This document shows, one piece after another, positions 9,385 to 19,140 of a stretch of DNA of 64,000 nt; the first letter of the stretch is position 1; every line of letters begins with the position of its first letter. The notes below the pieces were generated by a model. It was given only the letters and a program-made list of their open reading frames with translations, searched no databases and was not told where the DNA came from. Both the position numbers and the translations under genes were made by a program. The stretch is taken from assembly GCA_003282885.1 (NCBI GenBank), contig QBYJ01000002.1, forward strand, positions 19,355-83,354, given 5' to 3'. This stretch comes from SAR116 cluster bacterium AG-325-F22 (GTDB lineage Bacteria > Pseudomonadota > Alphaproteobacteria > Puniceispirillales > Marisalimonadaceae).

Positions 9385-10446
9385 TTGACAAAACTAAAAG
9401 AAGAAGTAATTAATTTTTATTTTAATAAAAAAGTTTTAATTACAGGGCATACTGGCTTTAAAGGGGGATGGTTAACCCTCTTTTTGAATATGATGGGAGC
9501 AGAAATTTTAGGAATTTCTGACATTAGAAAAAATATATCAATAAAGTCAGGTTTTGATTCATCATTGGTTAATAATGAAATTATCACAGACATTAACAAC
9601 GTTGTATCATATAAAAAAGAGGTTTCTGATTTCAAACCTGATTTAGTTTTTTATTTAGCTGCAGAACCTTTAGTACGTGAAGCTTATAAAAACCCAGTAA
9701 AAACAATAAATACGAATGTAATGGGACTAACGAATTTTTTACATTTAATCAAAGATCTCAAATCTACAAAACTTATTTTTACTGTTACTAGTGACAAAGT
9801 CTATGAACATCGTGGAGGTTACAATAAATTTGTTGAGACGGATAGGTTAGGCGGGGTTGAACCTTATGGAACATCAAAAGCAATGCAAGAGATGATTGTG
9901 AAAACATTTTACGAAAGTTACTTTAAACAGATTGGAACTAAGATGATTACTGCTAGAGCTGGTAATGTGCTAGGCGGAGGAGATTGGGGAAAAGACAGAC
10001 TAATAGTTGACATAGTAAATTCAATAACTTTTCGAAATAAAATGGAAGTAAGATTTCCTAATAACACTAGGCCGTGGCAACATGTAATTGAATTAATTTT
10101 TGGTTATTTAATGTTAACAGCTGCTTTTTATAGAGATAATATTGGCTTTGACACTTTTAATTTTGCTCCAGAAAAATCTTATCCCACTCAAAAAATACTA
10201 GATTTCTCAAAAAAATATTGGAAAGATAAATTTAGTTATTACGTCTCCACCGATAAAAATCTTATTTTTGAAGAAAAAAGACTAGAAATTAGCAATAAGA
10301 AAATCGAAAATTATATTAATTGGACAAGCAATAGAGATTTGGTCAAAGCTCTGAATAATACTTTTAACTGGTATAAAGCTCATCTTAACAATGATAACCT
10401 TTTTGAATTAAACAAGAGCATAGTTAGAAAATTTTTGGGAATTTAA
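9385..10446 (+). CDS. rfbG: CDP-glucose 4,6-dehydratase
   Basis: 353 residues beginning with a TTG 1 base after the rfbF stop. Rossmann motif VLITGHTGFKGGWL (about 17-30), catalytic Thr/Lys/Tyr region FTVTSDKVYEHR and PYGTSKAMQEMI, and the RfbG-specific ARAGNVLGGGDWGKDRLI and RPWQHVIE. Converts CDP-glucose to CDP-4-keto-6-deoxyglucose using tightly bound NAD. The usual next enzyme toward 3,6-dideoxy sugars (RfbH) is absent; instead a C-methyltransferase follows by 1 base. Confidence 0.96.
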   Translation: MTKLKEEVINFYFNKKVLITGHTGFKGGWLTLFLNMMGAEILGISDIRKNISIKSGFDSSLVNNEIITDINNVVSYKKEVSDFKPDLVFYLAAEPLVREAYKNPVKTINTNVMGLTNFLHLIKDLKSTKLIFTVTSDKVYEHRGGYNKFVETDRLGGVEPYGTSKAMQEMIVKTFYESYFKQIGTKMITARAGNVLGGGDWGKDRLIVDIVNSITFRNKMEVRFPNNTRPWQHVIELIFGYLMLTAAFYRDNIGFDTFNFAPEKSYPTQKILDFSKKYWKDKFSYYVSTDKNLIFEEKRLEISNKKIENYINWTSNRDLVKALNNTFNWYKAHLNNDNLFELNKSIVRKFLGI

Positions 10447-10447
10447 A

Positions 10448-11647
10448 ATGAGTAGTTGTCAAGTTTGTAGAAAGAAAATCAATTTAAGCTTAATTGACAT
10501 GGGTCTTATGCCAATAGCAAATGATTTAAAAAAAAATAAAGATAATAAACGCAATTTATTTCCCTTAGAAGTTTTGTTATGTCAGGATTGTAAATTATTT
10601 CAGTTAAGTGTTCGTATAAACCCTCAAAGCATTTTTAAAGACTATGTTTATCACTCGAGTTATTCTTCTTCATGGCTTGCGCATGCAAAAAATTTTGCTA
10701 ATCAGGTTAAAAACGACATAGATTTCTCTCAAAACAATTTTATTATGGAAATTGCTTCAAATGATGGATATTTATTAAAAAATTTTGATAAAAGTAAGTT
10801 TAAAATACTAGGTTTGGAGCCTGCAGAAAACGTTGCAGATATAGCTAGAAAAAACAATATTCCAACCGAAACAATTTTTTTTAATGAGGATAATGCTAGT
10901 TACTTAAAAAAAAAATATGGAAAGCCAAAATTGGTAATAGCTAATAATGTTTTGGCTCATGTCCCTGATATCAAAGGTTTTCTTAAAGCATTAGATATAG
11001 TAAGTGCTGACGAAACATTTATAAGTATTGAGTTTCCATCAGTTTTAAACCTCATCCAAGATTTTCAATTTGACACAATTTATCATGAACATTTTACTTA
11101 CTTGAGCTTGAATACCATTGAAAACTTGATAAATAAACTTAATCTAAAAGTTTTTAGGGTAGAAAAATTAGATACTCATGGGGGAAGCATAAGATTATGG
11201 ATTGCAAAAAAATCAAACGATATAAAAATTCAAAATAATGTACATTTAGAAAGATCAAAAGAACTAAAATCCAAAATTTTTGACTCTGAAACTTTAAAAT
11301 TGTTCTCAAGAGAGTGTTGCAAAAGGAAAGATAGATTTAACAACTTCCTTAACGATGAAAAAAATAATAATTTAAAAATTTATGCGTATGGAGCCGCCGC
11401 TAAAGGAATATCATTTTTAAATTTTTGTGGTTATAATTGTAAAAAGATTTTAGGAGTTTTTGATAAAAATAAAATGAAACAGGGATGCTTCATTCCAGGA
11501 TTAGACATTGAAATTTTGGATCCAAAACGTATTAAAGAGATTAAACCAGACTATATCATTATCTTGCCTTGGAATCTAAAAAAAGAAATTAAAAAAGATT
11601 TATCATTCATTTCAAACTGGGGTGGAAAGTTAATATCCTTTGAATAG
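10448..11647 (+). CDS. SAM-dependent C-methyltransferase of NDP-4-ketosugars
   Basis: 399 residues in three parts: an N-terminal zinc-binding region with paired Cys (CQVC and CQDC, about 4-7 and 47-50), a central SAM-binding domain with MEIASNDGYLLKNF and LVIANNVLAHVPDIKGFL, and a C-terminal Rossmann-like domain (YAYGAAAKGISFLNF). This is the layout of TylCIII/NovU-type sugar C-3 methyltransferases. It probably methylates C3 of the 4-keto sugar made by RfbG. Its place immediately after rfbG supports this; the carbon methylated is inferred from the family. Confidence 0.88.
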   Translation: MSSCQVCRKKINLSLIDMGLMPIANDLKKNKDNKRNLFPLEVLLCQDCKLFQLSVRINPQSIFKDYVYHSSYSSSWLAHAKNFANQVKNDIDFSQNNFIMEIASNDGYLLKNFDKSKFKILGLEPAENVADIARKNNIPTETIFFNEDNASYLKKKYGKPKLVIANNVLAHVPDIKGFLKALDIVSADETFISIEFPSVLNLIQDFQFDTIYHEHFTYLSLNTIENLINKLNLKVFRVEKLDTHGGSIRLWIAKKSNDIKIQNNVHLERSKELKSKIFDSETLKLFSRECCKRKDRFNNFLNDEKNNNLKIYAYGAAAKGISFLNFCGYNCKKILGVFDKNKMKQGCFIPGLDIEILDPKRIKEIKPDYIIILPWNLKKEIKKDLSFISNWGGKLISFE

Positions 11648-11659
11648 AGGTAATTATCA

Positions 11660-12193
11660 ATGAAAATTAATAAGACTCTTTTTAGAGAATTATTTCACTT
11701 TGAACTAGATCCAAAGCTGGATGATAGAGGCTCATTTACTAGATTTTTTTGTAAAAAAACACTACATAGCTTAGGAATGAAATTTAGCCCAAAGCAAATT
11801 AGTTTTGCTACCAACAAAAATAAATTTACGTTAAGGGGAATGCACTTCCAACGTCATCCAAACCAAGAACAAAAGATTGTTTCTTGTTTGAAAGGCTCTA
11901 TTTGGGATGTTGTTGTAGACATTAGAGAAAATTCAAAAAATTATGGTAGGTGGTTTGCTGTTGAACTAAGTGAAAAAAGACAAAATTTCTTATATATTCC
12001 AAAAGGCTTTGCACATGGATATTTAACTTTAACTACAAATACTCATATAATTTATATTATGGATGAATATTATAACGAAAAAAATAATCTAGGAATTTTT
12101 TGGCAAGACCCCAATTTGAATATAAAATGGCCTCACTTACCTCTTAAAATATCTATTAAAGACCAAAATCTACCTCGGTTAAATGACTTATGA
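11660..12193 (+). CDS. dTDP-4-dehydrorhamnose 3,5-epimerase-like cupin
   Basis: 177 residues, the RmlC/RfbC length. Contains RGMHFQRHP (catalytic His), VSCLKGSIWDVVVDIRE (the Asp of the His-Asp dyad) and FAHGYLTLT. Rather than a rhamnose pathway it sits after the CDP-sugar C-methyltransferase, so its likely substrate is the CDP-3-C-methyl-4-keto-6-deoxy sugar, epimerised at C5 (and/or C3) before reduction. Overlaps the next gene by 4 bases. Confidence 0.88.
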   Translation: MKINKTLFRELFHFELDPKLDDRGSFTRFFCKKTLHSLGMKFSPKQISFATNKNKFTLRGMHFQRHPNQEQKIVSCLKGSIWDVVVDIRENSKNYGRWFAVELSEKRQNFLYIPKGFAHGYLTLTTNTHIIYIMDEYYNEKNNLGIFWQDPNLNIKWPHLPLKISIKDQNLPRLNDL

Positions 12194-13068
12194 AAAAAAT
12201 TCTAATAACTGGTTCAAACGGATTTATTGGGAGCTTTTTACTATCAGAATTAAAAACTTTAAATTTTAAAATTTATACTATATCAAGGTCAAATATATCT
12301 TCTAAATTAAACCTAAGAGGAGATTTTTTTGATTGTCAATTTATTAGTAAATCTCTAAATGAAATTAAACCAAATATTATTATTCATCTAGCTTGGGAAA
12401 CCACCCCAGGATTGTTTTATAATAGCAAAAACAACAAAAAATGGTCTAAAAGAACGATTGAGTTTATTGATGAATTTTATTCTCTAGGTGGATCCAAATT
12501 TATTTTTATGAGTACTTGTGAAGAATATGGTTCTTTTGAAAATCAAAGTAGACCAAATGAATCTAGTATTTGTAAGCCAATTTCAAACTATGGAATTCAA
12601 AAACACAAAGTTTCTACATATTTGTCAAAAAATTATCATGAAAAAAAATGGATTATTTTACGAAATTATTTTGTAAGTGGTATAAATGAGAAAAATGAAA
12701 AACTCATAACATACATGGTTAATAAATTAATAAATAAAAAACCAATTATTTTAAAAAGACCTAATGATTTAATTGATATTATTGATGTAAGAGATGTAAC
12801 TAAAATCATAAAAAATTTAATAAAAATTGATTATAGTGGTATTTTAAATATAGGTACTTCCTTTGAAAGTTCCCCAATTCAATTAGCTAAAAAATTAATT
12901 AAGTTATATGGTTCAGGCGAAATAATTATTGATAAAAATTTTCATTATAGTGGAACGAATAAGTATATTGTTTGCAACAATTCAAAACTTATTAACAATT
13001 TAAAACTTAAAACCAAGTATACTGTCGATGATATTTTAGAAACCATTTTAGAGAAACATTATGTTTAA
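12190..13068 (+). CDS. NAD(P)-dependent sugar epimerase/4-ketoreductase (extended SDR)
   Basis: 292 residues. N-terminal KKILITGSNGFIGSFLL and active-site STCEEYGSF with NYGIQKHK (Tyr-x-x-x-Lys pattern as YGIQK) mark the extended SDR family. By position it is the likely 4-keto reductase ending the CDP-branched-sugar pathway. Overlaps the epimerase by 4 bases and the next acyltransferase gene by 8. Confidence 0.85.
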   Translation: MKKILITGSNGFIGSFLLSELKTLNFKIYTISRSNISSKLNLRGDFFDCQFISKSLNEIKPNIIIHLAWETTPGLFYNSKNNKKWSKRTIEFIDEFYSLGGSKFIFMSTCEEYGSFENQSRPNESSICKPISNYGIQKHKVSTYLSKNYHEKKWIILRNYFVSGINEKNEKLITYMVNKLINKKPIILKRPNDLIDIIDVRDVTKIIKNLIKIDYSGILNIGTSFESSPIQLAKKLIKLYGSGEIIIDKNFHYSGTNKYIVCNNSKLINNLKLKTKYTVDDILETILEKHYV

Positions 13069-13618
13069 AAAAAAACATTGGACAGACAAGTATAAAAATT
13101 ATTTAGATATTGGAGACTACACATATGGTCTAGACAGGAGTTCTTTAATAGGGCTTGATATTTCATCTAAACTAAAAATTGGAAAATTTTGTTCTTTTGG
13201 TCCTGAAGTTAAGATTTTTTTGAATTCAGATCACCCTACAAATCTTCCAAGTACGTTTCCTCTTAAAACATTATTATTACAAAAATCCCCATGGCCAAAT
13301 CAAGATGTCATTTCAAAAGGTGATGTCTCAATAGGAAGCGATGTATGGGTTGGAGCAAGGTCTATGATTATGTCTGGTATAAACATTGGTCATGGTGCAA
13401 TCGTTGCTGCAGGGTCGATCGTAACTAAAAATGTAGATCCATATGAAATGGTTGGTGGTGTTCCAGCAAAGAGAATTAAATTTAGATTTACCAAAAAACA
13501 GATACAAGCAATGTTAAGAATTAAATGGTGGAACTGGTCTGACAATAAAATTAAAGAAGAAATTTCTTTATTTTATTCAGATATATCTAAGTTTATAAAA
13601 AAATTTGATGTTTATTAA
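13061..13618 (+). CDS. hexapeptide-repeat acyltransferase (CatB/xenobiotic acetyltransferase type)
   Basis: 185 residues with left-handed beta-helix hexapeptides (IGSDVWVGARSMIMSGINIG, then HGAIVAAGSIVT) and the typical end VGGVPAKRIKFRF. The early GKFCSFGPEVKIFLNSDHPT carries the loop with the catalytic His seen in CatB-like enzymes. Last gene of the operon, so it probably O-acetylates the branched sugar or its glycan; the acceptor is inferred from context. Confidence 0.88.
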   Translation: MFKKKHWTDKYKNYLDIGDYTYGLDRSSLIGLDISSKLKIGKFCSFGPEVKIFLNSDHPTNLPSTFPLKTLLLQKSPWPNQDVISKGDVSIGSDVWVGARSMIMSGINIGHGAIVAAGSIVTKNVDPYEMVGGVPAKRIKFRFTKKQIQAMLRIKWWNWSDNKIKEEISLFYSDISKFIKKFDVY

Positions 13619-13636
13619 AAATTGAAAGTAAACCGT

Positions 13637-15058
13637 TTACAAGAATTTTTCGATGTTAGGCAACTTAGGTTCACCAAATATTTTCTCAATTGACAAAGCT
13701 ATTTCAACAGCTTTTTCATCTTCATCCTTATTACAAATAATTTGCAAACCAATTGGCAAGGTTTTCCCTGAAACATGGTTATTACAGAAACTTTGAATTG
13801 GGTATGTTATTGCACAAGCACCAAAAATATTTACTGGTTGTGTGTTTGAAGAAGCTAAGAGGCTTCTTTCATGCATTTTTTCTATATCAATTGTTTCTTT
13901 AACGTTTAATGCTTGCATAATTGTAGTTGGTGAAATTAAAGCATCATATTTATCAAAATACTTTTTAGTAATGATTTCTAATTCTAAAAGTCTATTTTTG
14001 GCTTCAAGATATTCTGTTGATGAAACATTTAAACCTAATTTTGCTCTATGACCTGTTACAGAATCCATTTTATCTACATTATTTAAAAATCGATCTCTTC
14101 CAAATGCACTTATAATTTCCGAGCCAACAATTCTAGGAAATAGTATAGCTTTCTCTCTTGCTTCTGGTATGGTAATTTCGTCAATTTTCGCTCCAAAACT
14201 TATCAATTTTTTACAAAAATTATCATATGCTTCTAATACTTCAGGATCCAAATTTTCTGTGAATGGTTTTTGTAATTTACCTAAATTCATACTTTCTATT
14301 TTTAGAGGAGACATTGATTTTTTTGTATTATTAAATGTATCAAAAATTAATTTTATATCTTTAACCGATCTACCAATTGGCCCTGGTGTATCTAAAGTTG
14401 GTGATAATGGAAAAATACCATCTGTTGGCCATCTATTTTTTGTTGTTTTTAGCCCAACAAGTCCGTTAAGAGAAGCTGGTATTCTAACAGATCCTCCCGT
14501 ATCTGTACCTATAGCAAATGGAGCTAGTCCAGCGGCTACTGCTACGGCAGAACCACTACTAGAACCCCCTGGAATTCTATGTTTTTCATGATCCCACGGG
14601 TTCATTGGTGTTCCTTTTATCTCATTAATTCCTGTTGCTCCGAGAGCAAATTCAACTGTGTGAGTTTTACCTAATATAACACAACCTAGAGATTTCAACT
14701 TTTTTACTACCGTTCCTTCTGGGCCAGTAATGTCATCAGTAGGTATTTCTGACCCATTAGTAGTAGGCATACCATTTACAGAACATATGTCCTTGATTGC
14801 TACAGGAATACCCATCAAAGGTCCTAAATCTACGCCACTCGCAATCAAGTTATCTATTGCACTTGCCCAAACTATTGACTTTTCTTTATTGAAATGAATA
14901 TAACAGTGAAGCTTTGAGTTTAATAAGCCTATGCGTTCACAATATATAGAAGTTAACTCTTTACATGTAATTAAGCCACTTCTTAAATTTTTTCCTAATT
15001 CCTCAATATTAATTTTATTGAGAGGGTCATTGGGCAATGTAGTTTCTGAAAAATTCAT
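13637..15058 (-). CDS. amidase signature family enzyme
   Basis: 473 residues, full family length. The Ser-cisSer-Lys triad is in place: Lys in MGIPVAIKDI (about 84), the Gly/Ser block PGGSSSGSAVAVAAG (about 157-171) and the nucleophile Ser in TDTGGSVRIPASL. It hydrolyses an amide bond. A role as GatA of the tRNA amidotransferase is less likely because no gatB/gatC is beside it. It converges with the CDP-sugar operon and is followed by a small membrane-anchored protein gene 17 bases upstream of its start. Confidence 0.92.
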   Translation of the reverse strand: MNFSETTLPNDPLNKINIEELGKNLRSGLITCKELTSIYCERIGLLNSKLHCYIHFNKEKSIVWASAIDNLIASGVDLGPLMGIPVAIKDICSVNGMPTTNGSEIPTDDITGPEGTVVKKLKSLGCVILGKTHTVEFALGATGINEIKGTPMNPWDHEKHRIPGGSSSGSAVAVAAGLAPFAIGTDTGGSVRIPASLNGLVGLKTTKNRWPTDGIFPLSPTLDTPGPIGRSVKDIKLIFDTFNNTKKSMSPLKIESMNLGKLQKPFTENLDPEVLEAYDNFCKKLISFGAKIDEITIPEAREKAILFPRIVGSEIISAFGRDRFLNNVDKMDSVTGHRAKLGLNVSSTEYLEAKNRLLELEIITKKYFDKYDALISPTTIMQALNVKETIDIEKMHERSLLASSNTQPVNIFGACAITYPIQSFCNNHVSGKTLPIGLQIICNKDEDEKAVEIALSIEKIFGEPKLPNIEKFL

Positions 15059-15075
15059 TTTTTATCTCCCTCATT

Positions 15076-15474
15076 CTAATTTTTAAATTGGTTCTTCATT
15101 GAACCAAAAATACCTTTCAATCTAGGTGAAGTAGAGCAATCAGCTTCTAGGACCATTTTTTTTGATACTGGCACGTGAATTCCAACATAACGTACAGCAT
15201 TGTATTTAGGATTCGATTTGAGTTGTACTTTTCTATCAGATTTCAATCTCAATCTAGCCATTCCTTTTTTAAAAGGTACGATTATATCGGTACCTGGTAC
15301 AGTGACAACAAAGCTATCATTATGAACAGAACATTTGTTATCTAAAGAAATTGTAACTGAAATAACTTCAACAGTTTTAAAAGCATTTTGAATATTTGGC
15401 ATACCAAACCATAACATCAACCCTATGACTGATAATCCAAGTATAAAAAAAAAACTTTTAATTAAAATTCGCAT
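15076..15474 (-). CDS. small membrane-anchored protein of unknown function
   Basis: 132 residues: an N-terminal membrane helix (SFFFILGLSVIGLMLWFG) and a soluble remainder with two Cys (SLDNKCSVH and LEADCSTSP) that could form a disulphide outside the cytoplasm. I do not recognise the family. It ends 17 bases before the amidase start on the same strand, so it is probably the first gene of a two-gene operon. Confidence 0.65.
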   Translation of the reverse strand: MRILIKSFFFILGLSVIGLMLWFGMPNIQNAFKTVEVISVTISLDNKCSVHNDSFVVTVPGTDIIVPFKKGMARLRLKSDRKVQLKSNPKYNAVRYVGIHVPVSKKMVLEADCSTSPRLKGIFGSMKNQFKN

Positions 15475-15585
15475 TGATACCTTTAAATAAACATAATAGA
15501 TCTTAATATTATATTTTTTTAAACTAAAATTTAATATATTGGAATGATATTATTTTTAAATCATTAAGTTTAACTAGGGTCAATA

Positions 15586-16773
15586 ATGAGAATAGAATTT
15601 GATAGAATAAAAAGGTTGCCACCATATATATTTGCTGAGGTCAATGAGCTTAAAGCTAAATTAAGAGCTGAGGGGAAAGACATCATTGACTTTGGGATGG
15701 GTAATCCTGATATGGCAACTCCAAGGCATATAAAAGATAAATTAAAAGAAACTGTAGAGAAGCCAGGAACAGGAAGATATTCCACTAGTAAAGGTATCCC
15801 AGGTTTAAGAAAGGCTCAGGCCGCCTATTATCAAAGAAGATTCAATGTTGATTTAGATCCAGAAAATGAAATAGTTGTTACTTTAGGGTCCAAAGAGGGC
15901 TTAGCCAATTTAGCGCAAGCAATAACTTCCCCAGGAGATATTATATTATCTCCAAACCCTTCTTATCCAATACATCCATATGGTTTTATTATTGCAGGTG
16001 CATCTTTACGTCATTTACCTGCTATGGATCAAGGAATTTTTAACGCTGCGCTATATCTAGAAAGGCTAGAAAAATCAATTAAGGAAAGTGTGCCCGCTCC
16101 AGTTGCACTAATTGTTTCATTTCCTTCAAATCCAACGGCACAAATAGTATCATTAGAGTTTTATAAAGATTTAGTTAAAATAGCATTAAAATATAACGTA
16201 TATATTTTATCCGATTTGGCTTATGCTGAAATTTATTATGATGGTTTTCCTCCACCTTCAATTTTAGAAATCCCTAGAGCAAAAGAAGTGGCTGTTGAAT
16301 TTACCTCAATGTCTAAAACTTATGCAATGGCTGGTTGGAGAATTGGATTTGCGGTAGGTAATCAAAAATTGATAAATGCCCTAATAAGAATAAAGTCTTA
16401 TTTAGATTATGGAGCATTTACTCCTGTACAAGTTGCTGCTGCTGCTGCTTTAAATGGACCACAAGACTGTGTATTAGACATTAGAAACACCTATCAAAAA
16501 AGAAGAGATGTTTTAATTAAATCTATGCTTCGAGCAGGATGGGATATTCCTACGCCTCAAGCAAGTATGTTTGCCTGGGCTCCTTTACCAGATAAATTTA
16601 AAAAAAGGGGCTCTTTAGAATTTGCAAAGGAATTAATGTTAAAAGCAGACGTAGCTGTTGCTCCAGGTGTGGCTTTTGGTGAATATGGAGAGGGTTTTGT
16701 AAGGGTAGGATTAGTAGAAAATGAACAAAGAATAAAACAAGCCGCTAAAAATATTAAAAAGTTGTTGTTATAG
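15586..16773 (+). CDS. alaC: alanine transaminase / LL-DAP aminotransferase-like, AlaC type
   Basis: 395 residues of fold-type I PLP aminotransferase. The start RIEFDRIKRLPPYIFAEVNE followed by IIDFGMGNPDMATP, GYSTSKGIPGLR-type block (here YSTSKGIPGLRKA), NPSYPIHPYG, FPSNPTAQIV and the PLP-lysine motif SMSKTYAMAGWRIGF match AlaC closely. Expected reaction: pyruvate plus glutamate to alanine plus 2-oxoglutarate. A homoserine dehydrogenase gene often follows alaC; here a GGT-family gene does. Confidence 0.9.
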   Translation: MRIEFDRIKRLPPYIFAEVNELKAKLRAEGKDIIDFGMGNPDMATPRHIKDKLKETVEKPGTGRYSTSKGIPGLRKAQAAYYQRRFNVDLDPENEIVVTLGSKEGLANLAQAITSPGDIILSPNPSYPIHPYGFIIAGASLRHLPAMDQGIFNAALYLERLEKSIKESVPAPVALIVSFPSNPTAQIVSLEFYKDLVKIALKYNVYILSDLAYAEIYYDGFPPPSILEIPRAKEVAVEFTSMSKTYAMAGWRIGFAVGNQKLINALIRIKSYLDYGAFTPVQVAAAAALNGPQDCVLDIRNTYQKRRDVLIKSMLRAGWDIPTPQASMFAWAPLPDKFKKRGSLEFAKELMLKADVAVAPGVAFGEYGEGFVRVGLVENEQRIKQAAKNIKKLLL

Positions 16774-16791
16774 CTTGATTTTGTCAAGCTA
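16771..16791. other. perfect hairpin at alaC stop codon
   Basis: TAGCTTGA (16771-16778), loop TTTTG, TCAAGCTA (16784-16791): an 8-bp perfect stem that includes the alaC stop codon. It is followed by AAAAAA rather than T, so it is not a standard plus-strand terminator; it may protect the mRNA 3' end or pause transcription before the GGT gene. Confidence 0.4.
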
Positions 16792-16826
16792 AAAAAGTTC
16801 AATATTAACTAAGAGCAAATCAAGTA

Positions 16827-18434
16827 GTGGATCATTTTTCAAATAATTTTCATATTAGAGATTTTTCAAAAATTGGAAAATCTAATATTTTTAGCTCTAA
16901 GGCAATGGTAGCATCCTCTCACCCAATTGCTTCCAGTATTGGTATTGATGTATTAAAAAATGGAGGAAATGCTGTTGATGCTGCATTAGCAATGAGTGCG
17001 GTTTTATGTGTTGCTGAACCTCATATGACAGGTGTAGGTGGTGATTGTTTTGCAATGCTATCAATAGACGGAAGTACAAAAATTAAAGCACTTAATGGTT
17101 CTGGAAAATCTTCTCAAAACACTTCTTCAAAAAAACTACGTGAAAAAGGCTTTAAAATTATTACTGCAGAAATGCCTGAATCAGTAACCATACCAGGATC
17201 AGTCGCTGCTTGGTCACTACTGCATAAAGACCATGGGCATATGCCTTGGAAAGATATTTTTAAGCCCGCCATAGAATTTGCAAAGTTAGGAGTTATAATA
17301 CATGAAAGGGTGGCATTTGATTGGGAAAAAAACGTTTCAAAACTATCAAAAGATATTGACACTGCAAAGTTGTTTTTAAAAGATGGCAATGAATATAAAG
17401 TTAAGGATAAATTTATAAATTTAGGACTGTCTGATGTTTTTGAAACTATATCTCATGATGGTCAAGACGGCTTTTATAAAGACTGGATTGCCAAAGATAT
17501 TTGTCAAAAATTATTATCAGTAGGAGGTAACCAAAGTTTAAATGATTTCAAAAAAGCAAGTGCTGAATGGGTTGTTCCAATTACTGGTACTTATAGAAAT
17601 ATAAAGCTACATGAATGTCCTCCAAATGGACAAGGTATAGTAGCCATAATAATTTTAGCCATTATAGAAAAGTTTAATATAAGTTCATTGTCGAAAGCTG
17701 ATTACATGCACATATTTTGTGAAGCTACTAAAATAGGTTATTTTTTAAGAGATAAATATTTGTCAGACTTTCATAATAATAAGCTATCTATCGAAGAATT
17801 TCTAACTTCAAAACTTATTGACCGATATGCATCCATGATTGATTTGAAACAAGCAAAATACTTTAAAAAAAGTGATTTTCCAGACCATGCAGATACAATT
17901 TACCTTTCTGTAAGAGACAAAAAAGGGATGACTATTTCTTTTATTAATTCTTTATTTGATGCTTTTGGGAGTGGCATAACAGCACCCAAAAGTGGCATAC
18001 TTCTTCATTGCAGGGGAAGAGGGTTTAACCTTATAGAAGGTCATCCTAATGAATTAAAACCAAACAAAAGACCCTTACACACTATTATTCCAGCTATGCT
18101 CTCACAAAATGACAAATTATTAGGTTCTTTTGGTGTCATGGGAGGTCAATATCAAGCAGCAGGCCATGCTTATGTTTTATCTCAAATTATAGATTTTGGC
18201 TTAAATCCTCAACAAGCTCTTAATTATCCTAGGTTGTTTCCAAATAATGACATACTAGATATCGAGTCCTCTTTTGATAAAGACTTAATTGACGAATTAA
18301 GTTCAAGAGGTCATAAGATTAATTATCCTTCAGATCTAATTGGAGGTGGACAAATGATTTTAATTGACAACGACAATAAAGTTTTGATAGGTGCCAGTGA
18401 TTGGCGTAAAGACGGACTTGCAATTGGTTATTAA
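16827..18434 (+). CDS. gamma-glutamyltransferase family protein (Ntn hydrolase)
   Basis: 535 residues from a GTG. Family blocks: SSKAMVASSHPIAS, GGNAVDAALAMSAVLCV, MTGVGGDCFAML, then the autocleavage/nucleophile region HADTIYLSVRDKKGMTIS and KRPLHTIIPAML. The usual TTH-S around the nucleophile is ADTIYLSV, so Thr in this motif is the presumed nucleophile. No signal peptide is seen, unlike periplasmic GGT of glutathione breakdown, so it may be a cytoplasmic acylase-type member. Followed 19 bases later by pyrE. Confidence 0.88.
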   Translation: MDHFSNNFHIRDFSKIGKSNIFSSKAMVASSHPIASSIGIDVLKNGGNAVDAALAMSAVLCVAEPHMTGVGGDCFAMLSIDGSTKIKALNGSGKSSQNTSSKKLREKGFKIITAEMPESVTIPGSVAAWSLLHKDHGHMPWKDIFKPAIEFAKLGVIIHERVAFDWEKNVSKLSKDIDTAKLFLKDGNEYKVKDKFINLGLSDVFETISHDGQDGFYKDWIAKDICQKLLSVGGNQSLNDFKKASAEWVVPITGTYRNIKLHECPPNGQGIVAIIILAIIEKFNISSLSKADYMHIFCEATKIGYFLRDKYLSDFHNNKLSIEEFLTSKLIDRYASMIDLKQAKYFKKSDFPDHADTIYLSVRDKKGMTISFINSLFDAFGSGITAPKSGILLHCRGRGFNLIEGHPNELKPNKRPLHTIIPAMLSQNDKLLGSFGVMGGQYQAAGHAYVLSQIIDFGLNPQQALNYPRLFPNNDILDIESSFDKDLIDELSSRGHKINYPSDLIGGGQMILIDNDNKVLIGASDWRKDGLAIGY

Positions 18435-18453
18435 ATAAATTTAAGGGGATTAT

Positions 18454-19134
18454 ATGTATTCGTTAACTTTTACAAAACCTGAATTAGTTGCAGAATTAAC
18501 AGCAAAAATGTTGTTTGAAATTGAGGCAGTTCATTTTATGTCAGATAAGCCTTTTATATTTACTTCCGGAAAAGCTAGTCCAGTTTACATAGATTGTCGC
18601 AAAATTATCTCTTTCCCAAGAGTTAGGTCTACTCTTATGGATTTTGGAGCAGCAAAGCTTGCTGAAAATATTGGTTTTGAAGAATTTGACGCTGTTGCTG
18701 GTGGTGAAACAGCAGGTATCCCATTTGCTGCTTTTATTGCGGAACGACTTAATTTACCTATGCAATATATTAGAAAAAAATCTAAAGGTTTTGGGAGAGA
18801 TGCTAGGATAGAAGGAGATATACAAACAGGACAAAGAATTCTCTTAGTTGAAGATTTAACGACCGATGGTGGAAGCAAACTGAATTTTGCAGAGGCCATA
18901 AGGGACGCTGGAGCAGAAGTAAGACATACTTTTGTAATTTTTTATTACGATATTTATAAAAACACAATTTCGATATTAAATGAAAAGGATTTAAGGTTAC
19001 ATTATTTAGTAACATGGTGGGACATGTTAAGTTTAGCTAAAAAAACAAATAAATTTGATAGTAAAACTATAGATACAGTAGAAGATTTTTTAAATAATCC
19101 AATTGATTGGTCCCAAAAGAATGGAGGCAATTAA
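18454..19134 (+). CDS. pyrE: orotate phosphoribosyltransferase
   Basis: 226 residues. The PRPP-binding motif [17 protein letters not shown] (about 128-144) and the flexible-loop basic segment [15 protein letters not shown] are clear, with [20 protein letters not shown] near the N-terminus. Makes OMP from orotate and PRPP in pyrimidine synthesis. A GGGG-type ribosome site precedes the ATG. Convergent with the EamA gene 6 bases away. Confidence 0.95.
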   Translation: MYSLTFTKPELVAELTAKMLFEIEAVHFMSDKPFIFTSGKASPVYIDCRKIISFPRVRSTLMDFGAAKLAENIGFEEFDAVAGGETAGIPFAAFIAERLNLPMQYIRKKSKGFGRDARIEGDIQTGQRILLVEDLTTDGGSKLNFAEAIRDAGAEVRHTFVIFYYDIYKNTISILNEKDLRLHYLVTWWDMLSLAKKTNKFDSKTIDTVEDFLNNPIDWSQKNGGN

Positions 19135-19140
19135 TTTAAT

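Noticed and set aside
14169..14591. A 140-codon plus-strand frame inside the amidase gene
   Set aside because: The amidase on the minus strand has all its catalytic residues; the opposite frame shows no family pattern.
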